Assembly: GCA_028455995.1 (NCBI GenBank)
Contig: JABELC010000005.1
Span: forward strand, 310,001-374,000
From: Scleromitrula shiraiana
Lineage: Eukaryota > Ascomycota > Leotiomycetes > Helotiales > Sclerotiniaceae
Direction of reading: 5' to 3'
Length of the DNA: 64,000 bases
The notes under the pieces were generated by a model. It searched no databases. It worked only from the letters and a program-made list of their open reading frames with translations, and had not been told where the DNA came from. Numbering within the stretch: the stretch's first letter is position 1; each line of letters begins with the position of its first letter. Made by a program: the position numbers and the translations under genes. Of this stretch, positions 11,583-22,374 are shown piece after piece.

Positions 11583-13423
11583 TAAAGCAAGCCAGTACAT
11601 AACCGAACTTCCAATGGCCTGGTGGATCTTTTCAACCACGTTTATCTATCCCATTTCTAATCAGATGGCTTATAGAAGTATGAAATATTTCTTACATCGG
11701 AAACCCAATAGATCCTAGTTATGCTGAAAAGAAACCTCTTAACATATTGCACTATTCATTCAATAATACTACCAGGCTAAATGCGGAGACTATTACCTTC
11801 GAGAAGTTTGGGTAGATCTTGCCGAGAGTCTCCTACAGATTTGTAATGTTATTGAATCTTGACCACAGTTCCAGCCAATACATGCAAAGATTCCATTCCA
11901 AAATGGACAAAACCTGGAAACAGTGGCCGTTATATCTCACAATAAAGATACTTTGATCAACCCCATTTTTTCTCGAAACTTGTTGAAGTCACAGATTGGG
12001 AATAATGAAGCCGGTAAGGTTAGAAAGTGTATCACAAATCATCGCAAGCAGCAATATATGTACAACAAGTAGTTCGGAATGAAATGAGAAGTTTAACGAC
12101 CCGGAGGAGAGTCACGGATACTTGCATTGTCTAACTAGAATTGAGTTGCCTAATCAATCTCGAATGTTCTCACCGCGATTCAATTCAGCTCGATTCAATT
12201 GTCCATAGTTGTAGCCACAACTATCTATTCTCCTTTAACTCTTAAATAGAATCTTTAGAGGCTTATGAGAAGATACCCCTTAAATTCCCTACCGATATCT
12301 GATTCACGCGTTCCTTCATTCATTCATTCTAACCTCACTAGCTCACGCCTTCAAATATCTGCAAGATTTCCCATACGGATATATCACTCAATCACATCAC
12401 TCTTTCTTTTCATTAACCCCGATTCAGGTAAAGTATCCGGATCCACATCTGTCAATGTAGAATTTGCTATACATTGATTGTTCTATTATCAGATATAATC
12501 CTTAACAAATATATCGATGAAGATATCGTTCGTTATATGAAACTTACACGGAAGTACCGCCGATAAACTCATCCCCAGAAAAACAGCCAGAATAGCGAAG
12601 ATTTCGAAGCGCATACTCAAAACGTATTTGTGTTGGGTTCTCGGTCTGATGTTCGAATAGAGGAATGGCTATTTGCTGCTTATCGATTGACTGGTCAACT
12701 ATACTGACTTGAGAAAGTCTAATAGAGGATGAACATTTAATTTTGATGTGTGAAAAGACACACTGCATCAGTATCTATATCTAACAGTCTATCTATCTAA
12801 GATATATAAGTAATATACCTCGGAATATATACAGTATGAACAAGCGGGGTAGAAACAGTAGAAGAAGCACATGAAAGTTTTACGAACAGGATATGAGAAT
12901 TACACTGTGTCATATGTCGAAATGATACGAAATACGATCCTAAGTTTTGATCATTTGATGAGTAGATTATCGAGTTTGGGGGCTGCATAAATATCATATT
13001 ATATGAAGTTTATAGTTTTGTACATCGTACTATATCATATTGGTTAGAGATCTAATCATTGGGTTTGAAATCGCAGTGCGATACAAAACCACCAATTTAC
13101 CACTACATTGTACTTTGATCTTTTGTCGTTAGTATTTAGTTAGCTTTTTCAAGAGCTGAGGCTGTTGACCCGACAGTTATTGTCAGTTATGAACTTCCAT
13201 CTAGTCATCTATATTCTAGTCAATGTGACTAGTGTCCAAGATAATATAAATTTGCATAGACGAATAAGTGTATATATTAAACTTGATATACATATAAAAT
13301 TAGATACTAAATCCCACAATGGAAATATAAAATCTCGATCTTATCTAGATACATAAACATATAAGTTTGATATATTCAAAATCTGATCAAATAATACCAA
13401 ATATCTATTTTCTATAGTTTGCC
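11583..13423. other. Intergenic, no gene recognised
   Basis: AT-rich spacer with only small frames (60-75 codons) and no recognisable motif. The stretch 13.18-13.42 kb is especially AT-rich and weakly recalls the small inverted-repeat family, but I could not define ends. Confidence 0.5.
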
Positions 13424-14971
13424 ATGTTCTCAGACTCATCGTCATCATCATCTGAAATCTTTATGTCGGAAGACGAAAAAAATGATATCATTCACATCTG
13501 TCCAAATTGTTCTCATCAGTACCGTCTCCCAACATCACCTCAAAAGATACGATCAAGGGCTTTATATCTCCTTGCTTGTATTATTGTCACTATATTCACA
13601 TCATTATCTATCATAACAATCTTATTGATATTGTATCAAAATCTCCCTTTCTTCCATGCATTCAATTTTCCACATCGGTTAGAGTCATGTCCCGGATCAT
13701 TAGTATATTGTAGGTCTTTATCTCATACGTCTACCTGATCTCCAACCCCTTCCTTTCTCCCCCCTGTTCTGGACTCCCTCTTTACCTCTCTACTTTCCTT
13801 CCTCTTCCGCTTCCTGTTGCACTCCCTTCACCCTAATCCTCCAATGCCTATCCACAAACCCAAAAAACTAACCAATCCCAACCCGCCGGGGTCCATAACA
13901 GCCCCCTTCACCCCTAACCTCCACTACAAGATCCACAACTACCCATCTACCTCCTCCTACTCCTCCTCCTCCTCCTCCTCATCCCAGAACAATGACATAT
14001 ACATGGGTCCTCCCAGTCCCGCCTCAGAACGAGCTTGGAATAATTTGATTCATCGTATGTTTTCCTCATCCTCTCCCCCTCCTCCCCCTTCCTCCCAACC
14101 CGCTCCTCTCCTCTTCCCCCATCTTCCCCAGCTAACCCGCATTATAGCAAACAGAAGCCACGGAATCCGCATCTCCCGCACCGAAGCATCCAAATTCCAC
14201 ATAACCAGAAGTGTCCTTTTACGTCCTTTGCGTCTCTTGCGTCTTTCAGATTCGTCTACTGAGGATTCGAAGTTTTATGGAGATGAGATAAATGGGAATG
14301 ACTTTGATTTTGCGGTGATCTTGAGTGTGCATCATAGTTTGCATTGTTTGGTAAGTTTTTTTCCTCACGATTTTCATTCCGGTGATAATTTAGTTAGAGT
14401 AGAGTAATAAACCACAATACTAACAAACAACCCACCAAATCATATAGCGACGACTCCGTCAATACCTCTACGCAACACACTACTATCCGCACTGGAGCGC
14501 CGAGGAAAAATCGCTCGATCTGGAACATAACCGTATGTCCCCCATTCACACCCTCTTCTTCCCATCCCATTCCATCACCCCAGCCATTCCCTCCTCTCTA
14601 TATCTCCTCTATCACCCTATCTCTTTACACCCGGCATCACTTGCTAAATAATATCCTCTCGATCATGAAAGTTCACTGTCTATCCACTATCTTGACTTCT
14701 CTAACCTGCAATCCGGATCTGACGCCTCTTCCTTACTACGTAAGTTTTCATTCCCCTCCCCTCTCCTCTCACCTTTATTCCTCTCCCCATCCCCATCCCC
14801 CCCCCCCATCCAACCCCCCAATCTAAGCTCCCCCCACAGTGGTCCCACCACCCCCACCACCCCCTAAACACGCTCTCCTCCCCCCACCGCCAATGTATCG
14901 ACTGGGCCTCCTTCAGCCAGGACCTCGTTTCTCGCGGGTACAGCGAGGGGGATTTGATTAGATTGAAGTGA
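13424..14971 (+). CDS. UstYa-like oxidase (DUF3328 family)
   Basis: Six exons, 13424-13709, 13902-14054, 14148-14350, 14448-14532, 14672-14739 and 14840-14971, keep phase and give 308 residues. The cytosolic N-terminus has a CPNC pair and one membrane helix (ALYLLACIIVTIFTSLSIITILL). The lumenal part begins YSPFTPNLHYKI and includes YMGPPSPASERAWNNL, as usual for the family. Both signature motifs are present: HSLHCLRRLR (HxxHCxxxxR, residues 209-218) and HNLHC (241-245), the second created exactly across the 14532/14672 splice; its trailing Arg is not conserved. The C-terminus has the conserved Cys-Ile-Asp-Trp. Family members oxidise or cyclise peptides in dikaritin-type RiPP pathways or modify other secondary metabolites. 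Its substrate is unknown. It lies about 9.6 kb upstream of the repeat-rich pheromone precursor. Confidence 0.9.
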
Positions 14972-16157
14972 AGCAAAGCAAAACAAAGCAAAGCAAAGAA
15001 AAGTAAAGTGAAGTAAAGCAGAGCAACTAAAGTAGTGGATTGATCGAACATTCAAGCTGGATTAAATAATTAAATATCTTTCTCAATATACATACTATAT
15101 ATATATATACATACTTTTCTCAAACCCCAAAATAAGATGACATAAAATAAGATAACACAAAATAACACAAAATGAGAGAAAATAAGCATCACTTTCAAAC
15201 GCAATATATATATATCGATGATATGCCATAACATCGCACATCTATGCTACTAGTATTGGTATTAATATTAATTTTCGAACCATGACGTAGATAATTGATT
15301 ACTTATTGATATAATATAATATAATATAATATAATATAATTGATTTTTAATTTTAATTTTAATTTTAATTTACTAGTAGTAATAAAGAAGAAAAGGAAAA
15401 AAAAGAAGAAGAGAGATGTCATTAAACTGGGGCGTATAAGCGGTATGAGATAGTATAAGCGACATAAGAGATAGTATTACTAGTACTATAGGAAACCGTC
15501 TCTACCGTCTCTACCGTCTCTACCGTCTACCTGCTACTAGTATACGAGTATTACAAATGTATCTAAGATTGTAATTGTATTTATGAGATGGATCCGATAC
15601 TTGTAATTCTTCTTCTGCTTCCCCTCTTCACTTATCCTTCGTTTATTCTCTCCCTCTTCCCTCACCCACCAACTAACCAACCAACCAACTAATATCCATC
15701 ATCCGCACCCCATACTTCAGAAAATCCAACTACGGTTTCCGTTCTTCGCAACTCTCACTTCCCACTCCCACTCCCACTTCCACTCCCCACTTCGCATTTA
15801 CCATTAGCGCCTCTCACATCAAACCGCACCGAGCATCTCTTCCTCTTCCTCTTCCTCTTCTATATCTATATCTATATCTATACCTACATCTATACCTATA
15901 TCTATACCTATATCTATACCACTACACATCCCTATCGAAGTGCCAAATCAATCCATCAAGTGATAATTCAGATGAAACGATTATTTGAGAGCAAGAGATC
16001 CATTGAAAATAAGTAAGTAAGTAAGTAAGTAAGTAAGTCTATAAATAGGTAGACAACATCGATCAACATGACAACAGTAGAGCCCATCAAAGACAAGACA
16101 AGACAAGACAAGAGAAAGAGTAGCGATAGAGAGCGAATTAAAAAAAAAGACAGAAAT
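14972..16157. other. Intergenic, microsatellite-rich
   Basis: Convergent spacer holding AAGCAAAGC-type repeats (14970-15010), (ATAAT)n at about 15308-15342, TACCGTCTC repeats at about 15495-15530, a TATCTATATC/TATACC run at about 15858-15922 and (AAGT)n at about 16011-16037. No gene is seen. Confidence 0.65.
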
Positions 16158-17567
16158 CTATTTTGCTTTTCCTTTTTTCCTCCCCCCACCAACGGGTTTC
16201 CTAGGAACCGATTTCAAGGGTTCGGAACTCCTTTCCCTATCTCTTTCCCTATCCCTATCTCTATCTCTATCTCTAGTTCTCGCCCTTTCCCCCTCTCTAT
16301 CCCTATCCCTATTTTCCATAGAAACCCTCCCACCATTTCCATTTCCCAACTCATCACTCTCATCCCCACTCTCACCCTCACTACTATCCACAATCTCAAT
16401 AACCTCCACATCCGCGCGCTGATTAAGTGAAGAGCGATACCGAACCGAAGAAGGATCCGACGGGTTTCTAGAAGCTGCAGCCGGGTGCCGATACCCTTGC
16501 GGTGGCGTACGTCGAACAGAAGTATACGAGACGTCCGCGGGACCGGAATAATTACGACGATCTAGTGCTGATGGCGAAGAAGAAGATGATTGCATGGCGT
16601 ATTGTGAAGGCATTGGTAACGGGGAGGATTGATCAGCGGAGACCTGGTATTCAAAGGGATCAGCATAACGGTAATGAGAAGAGTCAAGAGAAGTTCGTTT
16701 ATTAGTGGTGGTATTGGTGTTGGGTGATGGGATCCAGTCGTCCTCGTCGGGGAAGGGACGACGAGGACTATTATTACTAGAAGTTGGCCTCATACCGTCT
16801 GAAAAGTGTCGACTTGTTCCTGGGGGTGGGGTTCCACGTGATTGTTTTGTTTGGGATCGAGAGCGAGATGATCCTCTGGTTGTGGGGGGGTAATAACCGA
16901 TTGGAGTATAGGTAGGTCCATCTGGTCCAGAAGCAACGATCCCTGGTCCACCTGAATTGCCGCGAGAAGAATCATCGGATCTTCTCTTCGACCTTTTCTT
17001 CCTTGGTTCTGGGTTTGGGTCCACAAGAGATGCAATGTTGACTGTTTTTCGATCGCTTTGTCGTTTCTTTTCGCTCCCACTACCACTTCTAGTTCCTTTT
17101 TTGGCTTTGGAAGCTGCTTCTTCTTGCATACGTATTCGTCGTCTTTCCAGGGCATCTAGTTCTTGTTGGTTAAGTTTTACCTCCTGTTTTCCTTTTTCTT
17201 GAGCACGTCGAATACGAGCCAATGCGGATTTTACAATCTCTTCCTCTTTTTCTCGTACCACCAATTGTTGATCACCTTCTTCATGATAATCCGAATCCTC
17301 AGAATCGTCATCAGAAGATCTCTCCGCTTCATCATAAGAATAACCCCTCCTAGGTCTTGAACCTGAACTTAAATCTCCACCCGTAAAATGCAATGGATCG
17401 CTAGCAAATCTTTTTTCACTCAATTGTAATGCAACACCTTGTGTATCTATGTCATCCTCGCTATCAATCTCTTCAACACGAGATCGTTGCCAACTTCCCT
17501 GCTCCTGCTCCCACTGCTGCCTCCTCCTGCTCCCCTTCGCCCCTGATGGTCTTCCCCATTGGGGCAC
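16158..17567 (-). CDS. Disordered, charged protein of unknown function; start unresolved
   Basis: A long open frame, stop at 16158-16160, encodes a low-complexity protein rich in Ser, Arg, Asp and Glu. It includes a helical segment (EEEIVKSALARIRRAQ...LDALERRRIRM), a basic nuclear-localisation-like patch (EPRKKRSKRRS), a C-terminal RD/RE-dipeptide run and a Lys/Gly-rich tail. The frame stays open upstream to about 17618, but no ATG lies there: the codon at 17567 is GTG, and the first in-frame ATG is 17129, which would drop about 146 residues that look coding (PSGAKGSRRRQQWEQEQGSW). The open frame overlaps the PRA1 stop codon in a different frame, so its N-terminus may come from an unseen upstream exon or an unusual transcript. 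Nuclear or RNA-related function is possible from composition only. Confidence 0.65.
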   Translation of the reverse strand: MPQWGRPSGAKGSRRRQQWEQEQGSWQRSRVEEIDSEDDIDTQGVALQLSEKRFASDPLHFTGGDLSSGSRPRRGYSYDEAERSSDDDSEDSDYHEEGDQQLVVREKEEEIVKSALARIRRAQEKGKQEVKLNQQELDALERRRIRMQEEAASKAKKGTRSGSGSEKKRQSDRKTVNIASLVDPNPEPRKKRSKRRSDDSSRGNSGGPGIVASGPDGPTYTPIGYYPPTTRGSSRSRSQTKQSRGTPPPGTSRHFSDGMRPTSSNNSPRRPFPDEDDWIPSPNTNTTTNKRTSLDSSHYRYADPFEYQVSADQSSPLPMPSQYAMQSSSSSPSALDRRNYSGPADVSYTSVRRTPPQGYRHPAAASRNPSDPSSVRYRSSLNQRADVEVIEIVDSSEGESGDESDELGNGNGGRVSMENRDRDREGERARTRDRDRDRDRERDRERSSEPLKSVPRKPVGGGRKKGKAK

Positions 17568-17593
17568 AGATTTGGGAGATTGCGGCCGACCAC

Positions 17594-18124
17594 TTAGACC
17601 GCCTCCCCGGAAAAAGCCTCATCGATTGGTTTATCCATGAATGAGGCATGTCCTAAAATGCTGACTCCACTTGCACCGATGAGCCAGAGGATTGTTGTAA
17701 TTGGTGACGCAAAGAATCCAAGAGGAATTGCGACAACTAAGAGACCAGTATAAAGCTGGGATGATGTAGCACGGAAACCAGCAATATCTAAGTCTTGTCC
17801 CTCAAGTTTCCCAATTCCCCACATACCACCGACAACAAGGAATATGACGAATAGTAGAGTTAAGTTGGTGAGTAAACTGTAGATACTCAACATGAGAAAT
17901 ACAACAGCATAGTTGCTGGAGAAGTGACCAAGATTGTAATTTACTCTTGATTGAATTTCACCAAAGTTCGCAGGTTTGGAAACGCGTTTGAAATCGAGAA
18001 ACTCCGAGATAGGTTTAAGATTGGAGAATCTTGTTGCTAGAGATTGTGATCGTACACCAGAAAATCTATCAGACAAGTTGAGCCTTGACGTAAGAATGTC
18101 GATGGGAATCTGAATTCTCGACAT
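17594..18124 (-). CDS. PRA1/Yip3-family prenylated Rab acceptor
   Basis: A single exon gives 176 residues, the same size as yeast Yip3. The ATG at 18124 (MSRIQIPIDIL) was chosen over an upstream ATG at 18226 because it fits family length and the upstream part looks like leader. The PRA1 domain shows RVSKPANFGEIQSRVNYNLGHFSSNYAVVF followed by two paired hydrophobic regions (LTNLTLLFVIFLVVGG and YTGLLVVAIPLGFF...ILWLIGASGVSIL), the hairpin membrane topology of PRA1. These proteins sit in ER/Golgi membranes, bind prenylated Rab GTPases and influence vesicle traffic. Its stop lies only 26 nt before the nominal start of the downstream disordered ORF on the same strand. Confidence 0.93.
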   Translation of the reverse strand: MSRIQIPIDILTSRLNLSDRFSGVRSQSLATRFSNLKPISEFLDFKRVSKPANFGEIQSRVNYNLGHFSSNYAVVFLMLSIYSLLTNLTLLFVIFLVVGGMWGIGKLEGQDLDIAGFRATSSQLYTGLLVVAIPLGFFASPITTILWLIGASGVSILGHASFMDKPIDEAFSGEAV

Positions 18125-18799
18125 TTTGTTCGATGTTTTGATGTTGAGCTTGTTAAAAATGTATGTATTGTGCTGGTTACTCGTTTGAGGTATATGGTTG
18201 GTTAAAGTATAGAAAGATGTATTCAAATTCGAATTGGAATAATCTTTATGTATTCGAGATGGTCGAGGAAGGAGATAGTTGATGTGTGATGCTTCGTTAA
18301 GTTTGAAGATTAAACTCTTTTTTTATTTTCTTTGAATTTCGGGAGATCTGTCAAAAACCGCTCAAAGTACTGTAACGAATTTCTCCAAGTCAGCATTCGT
18401 CATCAAATCCTAGTTAAGAACAAATTGGAGCAATAAGAATGATGAGTACCCGTAAAGAAATACTTACGAATATCAATCAATTGCATATATTCAAGTGAAT
18501 GAAGAAGTTGTTTTCAATCGTAGAGAATTAGATATTGATATTGATATTAATATTGATAGCGAGTAGGTTTGATATCACTTTGACGAGTCTTGGAAGGATT
18601 TTCGTAGTTAAGGTAAAACTGTTTTGTTTGATCAATTAAATTTATCCCCCCTACTAAAAAGGAACGAACTGTTGGCCCCTTACCTAGAAAATAATAATTC
18701 CCTATATCCCAAACCCCCAGTAAAGGTAAGTGGCACGCACTCTGCCCTTGCCCAGGTGGGTAGGTAGTGAAATGAATGAATAGATGAATGGATGGATGG

Positions 18800-18832
<33 letters not shown>

Positions 18833-20310
18833 AGATAGATAGATAGATAGATAGATAGCTAGAAAGGAATCTTAAGGAAATTTCCCTCTCACCCTTTTAG
18901 GGATTGAGAGAGAGAGAGAGAGAGAGAGAGAGGTAATGGCGGTCGCGGCTTTTTAGCCAAGGATCATTAGGAATTCGAAACACATGCGGCTTTGGAGAAG
19001 TTCCAAGGATATTTTTCTAAATAATCCACAGCTTCTTTTTTTCTCCTATCCCTTCTTCTTTATAGATCAAAAGAAGGAGAAATAGAAAAGATGAAGAAGA
19101 AGAAGAAGAGAAGAGAAGGGAAGAAGGGAAGAAGAGAAGAGAAGAACTCAAACGAATAGAAGAGAAGTAATATAGGATTTATACCTACCTATAAACTATG
19201 ACTATGACTATGATTGATTACCTATGCAACTAATGAATGGATAACGGCATGAAAACCAAAGAACCAAGGTATACGAAATGTGCCTAAGTATTATGAGTAT
19301 TATGTAGGTGTTTATGTAGGTGTTTATGCAGGTGTTATGTAGGAAGGATAAACTTGCATCAAGCTATCCACTTGTACAAATGGGTTGAATGGGTTCAATG
19401 GGTTTCCTGTTCATCAAGTGGAAACAACAAAGTCAGAGTAACAAGAATAATAATAAGTGAGTGAGTGATAAGGCATACGTATTTGACTCGGGCATATCGG
19501 GTTAATCGGGTTATAATAAAATACTCGTATGGGTTGATATTTTGAGGCATCAAACTTGGTAATTCGAGGCATGCATAGTATCAATGGAACGTAAATATTA
19601 AAATCTCTATGAGTGAGTAAATATATTATAAGATCAAAAGATCGAATATACCTATTATGGTAATTTTGAATTCAGATATTATCTTATTGATATATTATTG
19701 ATATATTATTGATATATTATTGATATATTATTAACCAGGCAGCTTCTCTTCGTATGGTGGATGGACTAAACTTGGTTAAATCAGCTATACCAGTCAATCC
19801 TCGAGGCTCGAGCCAATCGAACCAATAATCCGAGCTCGAAAAGAAAGGCGGTCTGTCCGGAAGTAAATCAAAGTCAATTTAATCCTTGCTACCCGACTTC
19901 ATAATTCACACAGCTGGATGAATGTACGAGGGGTATTGAAGTACGAAAGTAAAAGAATAGAACACACATACAGCTAGCAATTAATTTTTGTGTGCTCCTT
20001 CTCCGCATCAAAAGAAAAGGAAAGGAAAGGCAAGGCAAGGAAAGGAAAGGAAAGGGAAAAAGAGTTCCAACTTATTTACTCTAGAACTACTAGCTAAGGG
20101 TACTTTACTACGTCGTATACCCAGTAGTAAAATACGTAGTGAATTCGTATACCTCGGTAGGTAGTTCTGGGTACCCTTACGTACCCAATTACTTACTATT
20201 GATTTAGTGAGAATTGGTGAGAAAGACACATCATCAAGTGTGTAGTTTTTCCAGATCTCTCTCTCAACTCACAATCATTACGCGGTATTTCCTCTCCTGC
20301 GTCAACAATT
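18125..20310. other. Divergent intergenic region, low complexity
   Basis: Shared promoter region of the PRA1 and J-protein genes. It holds (GATT)n and (GATA)n at about 18802-18858, (GA)n at 18908-18932, GAAGAAG runs near 19.1 kb, four copies of TTGATATATTA at about 19684-19732 and AAAGG repeats at about 20020-20055. No gene is seen. Confidence 0.6.
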
Positions 20311-21781
20311 ATGAGGGTTTCAATCTATACCTTAGGTATATTTGTATGCTTTATTGCGCTTGTTGCGGCATGGAGTAAAGAGGGTATGTTTGTTTTTTGT
20401 TAATTATTATTTCCTAATTACTACCCAATATCTGTTACACCTTAAGCTATCTACATCCCAAAAAAATGAAAAACAAAAAAAAAAAAATGCGTGTCAAAAT
20501 AACTAACTTATAACGAATTATAGATCAAGAAATCTTTCGTTTGAGAGATGAAGTTGCTCTTTCTGAAGGCCCAGATGTTACATTTTACGACTTCCTCGAA
20601 ATCAAACCTTCTGCGAATCAAGATGATATAAATAAAGCATATCGCAAACGATCACGATCATTACATCCAGACAAAGTAAAGCAACAATTCATCGCCGACA
20701 AATCCACCGGGAAGACAGAAAAACCCAAATCCAAATCATCAGACAAGAAAAAGAAGCCAGGAGTTCATGTTTCCAAAGGACCCTCTCAGGCGGAAATTAA
20801 AGCACATGTGAAAGCTGCCAGTGATCGATTTGCACGTTTGGGTTTGGTGACGAATATTCTTCGTGGCGAGGGTCGCGAACGATATGATCATTTTTTGAGA
20901 AATGGATTTCCAAAGTGGAAGGGTACTGGATATTACTATGCACGATTCCGACCGGGTCTTGGGTCAGTTCTCATGGGACTTTTCATCTTCATTGGAGGTG
21001 GTGGACATTATCTTGCGTTATATTTGAGTTGGAAACGACAACGCGAGTTTGTTCAGAGATATATCACATTTGCGAGAAATGCTGCATGGGGTGGAGGACT
21101 AAATATTCCAGGCTTGGATGGAACTTCGACTCCGACTACTGATAATGATGATGTGGATCCAATGGCTCAACCGATGAATAGAAGACAGAGACGTTTACAG
21201 GATAAGGATTCTAAGAAGGATAAATCGGAAAAGAAAACCAAGAAACCTAAGGCATCACCGGCTGGAACCCCAACTTCTTCTTCGGGCCCAAAGAAGAGAG
21301 TTGTGGCTGAAAATGGCAAAGTTCTAATCGTCGATTCGACTGGTAATGTATACCTAGAACAAGCAGACGAAGAAGGTCAACTGCATGAATTCCTCCTCGA
21401 TGTAAGATTTTCCCCATCCAAACCCCCAATCCAACCTTATCCAACTCCCCTCCCCCTTCACAAACAAACAACCCCCCCATCCAGTATAAAATAAACCAAC
21501 TAACACACCCCCTTTCACAGCTCAACGAATTCCCCGCCCCAACCCTCCGCAACACCGCACTCTTCCGACTCCCCCTCTGGACCTACAACCGCACCATCGG
21601 CCGCGTCCTAAACAAAGGAGTCCCGAATGAACAGGAGCAAGAGGGAGAAGTAGAGGAGGAGGATATCGCTATGTCTAGTAGTTCTGGCGCGGACGATTTC
21701 GAGGTGCTGGAGAAGGTTAGGACGACGGCGGTTAACGGGAATGGGAGGGCGGTGAAGAGGAGTAGGAAGGGTGGGAGATAG
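20311..21781 (+). CDS. ER-membrane J-domain protein (Erj5-like Hsp40)
   Basis: Three exons, 20311-20383, 20524-21401 and 21521-21781, give 403 residues. The N-terminus (RVSIYTLGIFVCFIALVAAWS) is a signal peptide or anchor. The J domain follows (VTFYDFLEIKPSANQDDINKAYRKRSRSLHPDK) with the essential HPD at about residues 72-74, and it contains a Lys/Ser-rich insertion before the last helix (RFARLGLVTNILRGEGRERYDHFL). A transmembrane helix comes next (GSVLMGLFIFIGGGGHYLALYL), then a charged cytosolic tail. This is the arrangement of fungal Erj5-type co-chaperones, which stimulate the ER Hsp70 (Kar2/BiP). The last exon is coding because the splice restores an uninterrupted frame (LNEFPAPTLRNTALFRLPLWTYN). 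The symbol is withheld because orthology was not tested. Confidence 0.9.
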
Positions 21782-22343
21782 ATGGATGGATCTGGCGATT
21801 GTTTGTTTGTTTGTTTTGGGGTGGGTGGGGGTGGTTAAAATCTGGGAGTTGGAGGAGGGGGTATCCGGATTTATTGCATGGCTCGTTCGATCGATCGATC
21901 GATCGATATGTATACTTGTACTAAATATATCATGTTATATTACATGTGGCTTAGAAAAAACAAACAAACAAACAGACAGACAGACAGGCAGACAGACAGA
22001 CAGATAGAGAGATAAAAGTTTGGGTTTTGATTTATGATACGTATGTATGTATATATTAGAGAAGTGGAATGAATAATAAAATATCTTGATCCATCCCAGC
22101 GAGAAGTTCTTTCGCTCTTTCTTACTCTTGCTTTGGTTTACTTTGCTTTGCTTTAGTTTACTTTACTTTACTTTACTTTACTTTACTTCACTTCACTTCA
22201 CTTCACTTCACTTCACTTCACTTCACTTCACTTCACTCTGTCTATATTCAATCAAAGGAATATCTTGGTACCCGCCGATCGATATTATTACTTCGGATCT
22301 AGTCAGATGATATTGCATTCACCTAGAGAAAGAAAAGAATGAG

Positions 22344-22374
<31 letters not shown>

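Noticed and set aside
13165..13420. A ninth copy of the small inverted-repeat element family
   Set aside because: AT-rich and vaguely similar, but no matching ends could be defined.
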